Positions 60,369-64,000 of a stretch of 64,000 bases of DNA are shown here, one piece after another. Location: positions 108,442 through 172,441 of the forward strand of contig JAUQXK010000052.1 of NCBI GenBank assembly GCA_030834695.1, written 5' to 3'. The notes beneath the pieces were generated by a model. It saw nothing but the letters and a program-made list of their open reading frames with translations, did not search any database and was not told the origin of the DNA. The stretch is from Desulfobacterales bacterium. GTDB lineage: Bacteria; Desulfobacterota; Desulfobacteria; Desulfobacterales; SpSt-501. Every line of letters starts with the position of its first letter. Within the stretch, counting starts at the first letter, position 1. Both the position numbers and the translations under genes were made by a program.

Positions 60369-60968
60369 ATGGAGAATCTGCTCCACATCTTGGAGAGGAT
60401 ACGAGCGAAGACATACACTTTTTTGCTTTCCTCCTGCTTTAATTCGGTTGGGAAAAGATCGACCGTTTATCCCCCTCTCAGATTCGGCAATTTGAAAATG
60501 GTCCGGATCGGGGACTTCGTGACGGTTCATCCCAATTGCTGGATCCAAGCGGTCGGGGAGGATCGTCCGAAAAACAGCCCTAAACTGATCGTCAAGAACC
60601 ATGTATCGATCGGCATGAGCTCCACGATTTCCGCCGCTCATCAGATCGTCATCGAAGATTATGTCTTGATGGCGCGGAATGTTTTCATTTCCGATCACCT
60701 GCATGGCTATGAAGATGTCGGCCTGCCCATTTCGCAGCAACCCATAACCAAAGTGCACGGGGTTACGATCGGGGCCGGCAGCTGGTTGTGCCAGAATTCT
60801 GTGATATTGCCTGGGGTCACGATCGGCAAAAACTGTGTAATCGGCGCCAACTCGGTCGTCAATGCGGATGTTCCGGATTATACCGTTGTGGCTGGCGCGC
60901 CGGCAAAAATCGTCAAGCGGTATGATGAGTCAAGGCAGAAATGGATGGGAAGCGCCGGGCGTGAATAA
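60369..60968 (+). CDS. Hexapeptide-repeat acyltransferase
   Basis: A 199-residue left-handed beta-helix enzyme of the WbbJ/maltose O-acetyltransferase type. RIGDFVTVHPNCWIQAVG, SIGMSSTISAAHQIVIEDYVLM, FISDHLHGYEDVGLP (about 109-123, with the catalytic-type His in DHLHGY) and GVTIGKNCVIGANSVVNADVPDYTVVAGAPAKIV are characteristic. It probably adds O-acetyl or similar groups to the repeat unit. The stop codon region overlaps the flippase start by 8 nt. Confidence 0.88.
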   Translation: MENLLHILERIRAKTYTFLLSSCFNSVGKRSTVYPPLRFGNLKMVRIGDFVTVHPNCWIQAVGEDRPKNSPKLIVKNHVSIGMSSTISAAHQIVIEDYVLMARNVFISDHLHGYEDVGLPISQQPITKVHGVTIGAGSWLCQNSVILPGVTIGKNCVIGANSVVNADVPDYTVVAGAPAKIVKRYDESRQKWMGSAGRE

Positions 60969-62460
60969 GACCTTAAGCAACATAACCTACGTCTTGTCGG
61001 CGACGGTCTTTGCAAAACTGGTTGGATTCGTCTCGTCGTTTATCTTGCCAAAGCTCCTGTCGCCGGAAAATTACGGCGCCTGGGCTCTGCTGCTGATCAT
61101 CCCGACATACACGCCGATTGCGGTTTTGGGGACGGTGGAAACGCTGGTGCGTCAATATCCGTACTACAAGGGCCAGGCGGAGATCAACAGGGCCCGGGCG
61201 GTCGAAAACAGCGTGTTTGCCTCCATCATTCTCGGGGCCGGCTTCATTCTGCTGTGCAACGGGTTGACGTTCATCACCGACCTGAATCCGCTCAATGTTT
61301 CGATCCAGCAGGTTAGAGTCATGCTGCTGGTCGGGTCGACCAGTCTCTTTTCGGCATTTTTCTACCATCGCTTCGCCGCGCACCAAAATTTCAGGAACTA
61401 CAGCATGGTGGATACCTTTCGCGCGGTGGCCACGATCATCCTCCTGACTCTATTTTGTTGGCTTTGGGGCTTGACCGGCGGGGTGATCGCCCTGCTGATA
61501 GCGGAGCTGTCCATATGCCTCTTCTCCGGCTTGATCAGCTTTCGATCCTGCGGGCCCCTCGAGGCGGATTTCGACACCCGGAAAATTTGGGAAGCCATAC
61601 GCATCGGGTTTCCCATCACGATCGTATGGTGGTCCTTGTCTTTCAGCAGTTCCCTGGACCGCCTGGTCTCGGGTTCCATGCTTGGCAAGGCAGCCACGGG
61701 TCATTATGCGCTGGCCTTGAACATCGTCTACAGCATCATCCTCCTGCCCCAAGCCATCAACCGTGTATTCTACCCGAAGATCAACGAAGGGCTGGGTAAA
61801 AATGTGGCCCCCAAGGCGCTGGCCGAATTCGTCATCATACCGATCAAGGTGATGTCGTTGACCACCCCGGTGTTGATAGCCGCCGTGATGCTGGTGTTGC
61901 CGGTGGCGTACGATTTGATTTTCCGGGATTATCTGCCCGGCATAGACTCCGCCAGAATACTTCTGATCGGGCTTTTTTTCAGCTCCATCATCGGAAACGG
62001 CGTGAATTATCTCGTCGCGAAGGGAAAGCAGTCGGTTCTTTTTTTCTATGTGGTGGTCGCCTGCCTGGTGAATGTATGCGGCGCGATCATGCTCGTCAAA
62101 ACTGGTCTGGGCATAGAAGGCATCGCTTTCAGCACGAGTTTTGCCGGAGCGGTTCTTTGCGCCCTAATATGGCTCGCCGTCATGCGGGAAATGAACTATA
62201 CGCCATCGGAGCAGGTAGGCAGCCTCATTAGTTTTTTTTCTCCCTTGTTTATCTTTGGCGGGCCTTTGGTTGCGATCATGCTGGCAGTACGAACAAACGA
62301 TCATGCGGCCCTTGTTCCACAGCACCCGGTGCTCGCGCTGAGTTTGGCTGTCTCTTTATTGATTTATTTTTTGATCATTTTGACGTTGCCTCCTTACAAA
62401 GGGTGGGTCAGGGAAATCGTCGGTTTTGTAAGGGGCGGCAATAAGGCGGGATCTTTTTGA
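60961..62460 (+). CDS. Polysaccharide flippase (Wzx/MATE-like)
   Basis: A 499-residue inner-membrane protein. The start is GTG at 60961 (GGGAAGCG upstream), overlapping the acyltransferase by 8 nt; the longer frame from 60862 would be out of place. VNKTLSNITYVLSATVFAKLVGF opens the first helix as in Wzx, GAWALLLIIPTYTPIAVLGT follows, and about 12-14 hydrophobic segments run to the end. It moves lipid-linked repeat units across the membrane for the Wzy-like polymerase. Length is standard for the PST family. Confidence 0.9.
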   Translation: MNKTLSNITYVLSATVFAKLVGFVSSFILPKLLSPENYGAWALLLIIPTYTPIAVLGTVETLVRQYPYYKGQAEINRARAVENSVFASIILGAGFILLCNGLTFITDLNPLNVSIQQVRVMLLVGSTSLFSAFFYHRFAAHQNFRNYSMVDTFRAVATIILLTLFCWLWGLTGGVIALLIAELSICLFSGLISFRSCGPLEADFDTRKIWEAIRIGFPITIVWWSLSFSSSLDRLVSGSMLGKAATGHYALALNIVYSIILLPQAINRVFYPKINEGLGKNVAPKALAEFVIIPIKVMSLTTPVLIAAVMLVLPVAYDLIFRDYLPGIDSARILLIGLFFSSIIGNGVNYLVAKGKQSVLFFYVVVACLVNVCGAIMLVKTGLGIEGIAFSTSFAGAVLCALIWLAVMREMNYTPSEQVGSLISFFSPLFIFGGPLVAIMLAVRTNDHAALVPQHPVLALSLAVSLLIYFLIILTLPPYKGWVREIVGFVRGGNKAGSF

Positions 62461-62584
62461 CGGCCCCGTGCAAAGCAGGTTGCGCAGCGCGGCGTCGTTC
62501 GGATCGGAAACGAGGTGCATGTGCAATCGGAATCAGGGGATGGCTTCAACAAACGGCAACGCAGGCGGAAAAAGGAGGGTATTT

Positions 62585-63919
62585 ATGAGAAAGGACAGCA
62601 TGAAGGCGTGTTGCGTAACGGCGATTCTGATTCTTCTTAGTCTGTTGGCAGGGTGCGGTGGAGGAGGCGGGGGAAGCAGTTCCGGCGGGAGCGGCGGGGG
62701 CGGCGGCCCGGATATCGAGGTTGTGCCGGCAAGTTATGATTTCGGCACGGTCACGACCGGCAACACGCCCGCACCGTTGGTGGTCAAGATCAACAACAAC
62801 GGCTCGGCCGCGCTCAGCGTGTCCGGCATCGCCCTGACGGACGCGGTCAATTTCAGCCTGAATGTGAGCGGCGGCTCGAACCCCTGCAACACGGCATCCC
62901 CGACCATCGCGGCGGGCGGCACCTGCACCTTCGAGGTGACGTTCCAGCCCCAATCCAACAGCTCCTTCAATTCGGGGGTGGCGGTCAACTCGAACGACAG
63001 CGGGACCCCGATATCCGTCGTCGCCCTGAGCGGCGTGTCGTCGGAGCTCACGGCGCTGGAAGTGGTTACCAACCAGATCGACAAGACCGACTGCCCGACA
63101 GGCGACATCACGGCGTATGTCTCGGTTCTGGACCAGGGCGGCTATCCCGTCGCCGGGTTGGACGCCTTCGACTTCGATGTGAATGAATTCGGAGATGACA
63201 CCGTTACATTCAGCGTGGCGACCGGGTCGGCTTCTCTGCCGGCGATCGCCGTAACGGCCCTGATGGACTACAGCACCAGCATAACCGATTCCGCGGACAC
63301 GGTCGGCGACATGGAAACCGGGCTGGTGGCCTTTGTGAACAACCTGAGGAATGTGGACGACGCCGAGGTCATCAAGTTCGCCACCGAGTACGAGGTCGTC
63401 CAGGCGTTCACCTCGGACAAGAATGCCCTGGCCGCGGCCATTACCGCCGCATTCGACCGCGGCGAATTCACCCTCCTGTGGGATTCGATCTACAAGGCGA
63501 TCGAGGACACGAGCCTGCGTGCAAACCGGCGCAAGGCCATCATCGTCATCACCGACGGCATCGACGACGACGGCTCCGGGGGCCAGCTTTCGACCCACAG
63601 CTACGACGATGTGGTCGCGTTGGCGCAGGCCAACGGCATCCCGGTTTTCGCGATCGGAATCGGGTCGTATGCCATCAACGTCGGCCTCCTCGGCCGGCTG
63701 TCCGACGACACGCACGGCCGGTTTTTCGAGGCCCAGAACTCCGATAACCTGACGACCATCTTCCAGCAGCTGGGTTCCCTCCTTTTCGAAAATCAATATG
63801 CCATAAGGTATGCAACTGGACAGCTACCAGGAGCATCCGGTGCGTTACAAATTGACGCAACCGATCCCGCGACTTTGATTACGGATTCTTACAACAGAAA
63901 CATTACCGTCTGTCCGTAA
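62585..63919 (+). CDS. Lipoprotein with ASH-like and von Willebrand A domains
   Basis: A 444-residue lipoprotein from ATG 62585 (AAAGGAGG upstream). The signal peptide ends in lipobox LLAGC (about 20) and is followed by a long Gly/Ser linker. Residues about 40-150 form an ASH/choice-of-anchor-D immunoglobulin-like domain (ASYDFGTVTTGNTPAPLVVKI). A vWA domain (about 225-420) carries the MIDAS motif DYSTS and a conserved ITDGIDDDG. It should bind metal and a partner at the cell surface. It is the last gene of the cluster, 124 nt after the flippase. Function in the polysaccharide system is unknown. Confidence 0.85.
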   Translation: MRKDSMKACCVTAILILLSLLAGCGGGGGGSSSGGSGGGGGPDIEVVPASYDFGTVTTGNTPAPLVVKINNNGSAALSVSGIALTDAVNFSLNVSGGSNPCNTASPTIAAGGTCTFEVTFQPQSNSSFNSGVAVNSNDSGTPISVVALSGVSSELTALEVVTNQIDKTDCPTGDITAYVSVLDQGGYPVAGLDAFDFDVNEFGDDTVTFSVATGSASLPAIAVTALMDYSTSITDSADTVGDMETGLVAFVNNLRNVDDAEVIKFATEYEVVQAFTSDKNALAAAITAAFDRGEFTLLWDSIYKAIEDTSLRANRRKAIIVITDGIDDDGSGGQLSTHSYDDVVALAQANGIPVFAIGIGSYAINVGLLGRLSDDTHGRFFEAQNSDNLTTIFQQLGSLLFENQYAIRYATGQLPGASGALQIDATDPATLITDSYNRNITVCP

Positions 63920-63944
63920 CTTACAGCAGCCCGCCAAAACCTGT

Positions 63945-63953
63945 TTTAGGCAT
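63945..63953 (-). repeat. Single isolated unit of the composite 9-mer repeat
   Basis: One exact ATGCCTAAA (minus strand) lies after the last gene of the cluster. A single 9-mer may be chance, but its position after a stop codon fits the family. Confidence 0.3.
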
Positions 63954-63959
63954 TCGATC

Positions 63960-64000
63960 CGCAACGCCCGGAAAAGCGAAATACTTTTCAGGGCGTTGCG
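63960..64000 (+). terminator. Hairpin at the end of the polysaccharide cluster
   Basis: A 17-bp stem with a single mismatch and a 7-nt loop fills the last 41 bases. It probably ends the transcript of the cluster; a T-run would lie beyond the window. Confidence 0.6.

Overview
The window is about 64 kb of a mid-to-high GC bacterial chromosome. It most resembles a Desulfobacterota (Deltaproteobacteria, Desulfobacteraceae-like) genome. The evidence is the mix of a TRAP dicarboxylate-type transporter, a CooC-type ATPase, a PilMNOP/MSHA-like assembly operon, many hybrid histidine kinases and sigma-54 activators, and a small protein rich in ERRxGxDRR motifs. No rRNA, phage, IS element or CRISPR array is visible. 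One tRNA gene, tRNA-Ala(GGC), is present.

Region 1 (1-16.8 kb) is mostly housekeeping. It runs panB - iclR-type regulator - dctP - dctQ - dctM (cut by the window edge) on the minus strand, then tRNA-Ala. Next come two small zinc-ribbon proteins around a PpiD-like periplasmic chaperone, a UvrD/PcrA helicase, a winged-helix protein and a TPR membrane protein of the TMTC type. They are followed by a hybrid histidine kinase, a four-helix-bundle gene broken by an in-frame TGA, a Ski2-like helicase and a CooC-like ATPase.

Region 2 (16.9-30.3 kb) is an MSHA/type IV pilus-like assembly locus on the minus strand: a PilM-PilN fusion, PilO, PilP, a lipoprotein secretin, an ExeA-type ATPase with LysM and SPOR-like tails, a PilB/MshE ATPase and a PilC/MshG platform protein. 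After these come a membrane-anchored sigma-54 activator and two short pilins behind a clear -24/-12 promoter. A second, soluble sigma-54 activator is divergent from the locus.

Region 3 (30.4-39.9 kb) carries signalling genes: a BarA-like hybrid kinase, a REC-PAS-kinase-REC protein, a large TPR lipoprotein of the PrsT type, a membrane coiled-coil protein and a single-domain response regulator.

Region 4 (40.7-63.9 kb) is a one-direction exopolysaccharide cluster of the Wzx/Wzy type. It has a chain-length protein, a tyrosine autokinase, a Wza-like export protein, an outer-membrane barrel and four nucleotide-sugar enzymes that fit a 2,3-diacetamido-uronic acid pathway. It also has FemAB, deacetylase, DUF354, two GT2 enzymes, a Wzy-like polymerase, a secreted beta-helix protein, an acyltransferase, a Wzx flippase and a vWA lipoprotein. 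The content resembles XrtA/PEP-CTERM-associated loci, but no exosortase lies in the window.

The most unusual non-coding signal is a family of composite repeats built from 9-bp units (RTGCCTAAA) in a 9-9-10-9 pattern. Several sit between co-directional genes as inverted pairs, one arm after a stop codon and the other directly before the next start codon.
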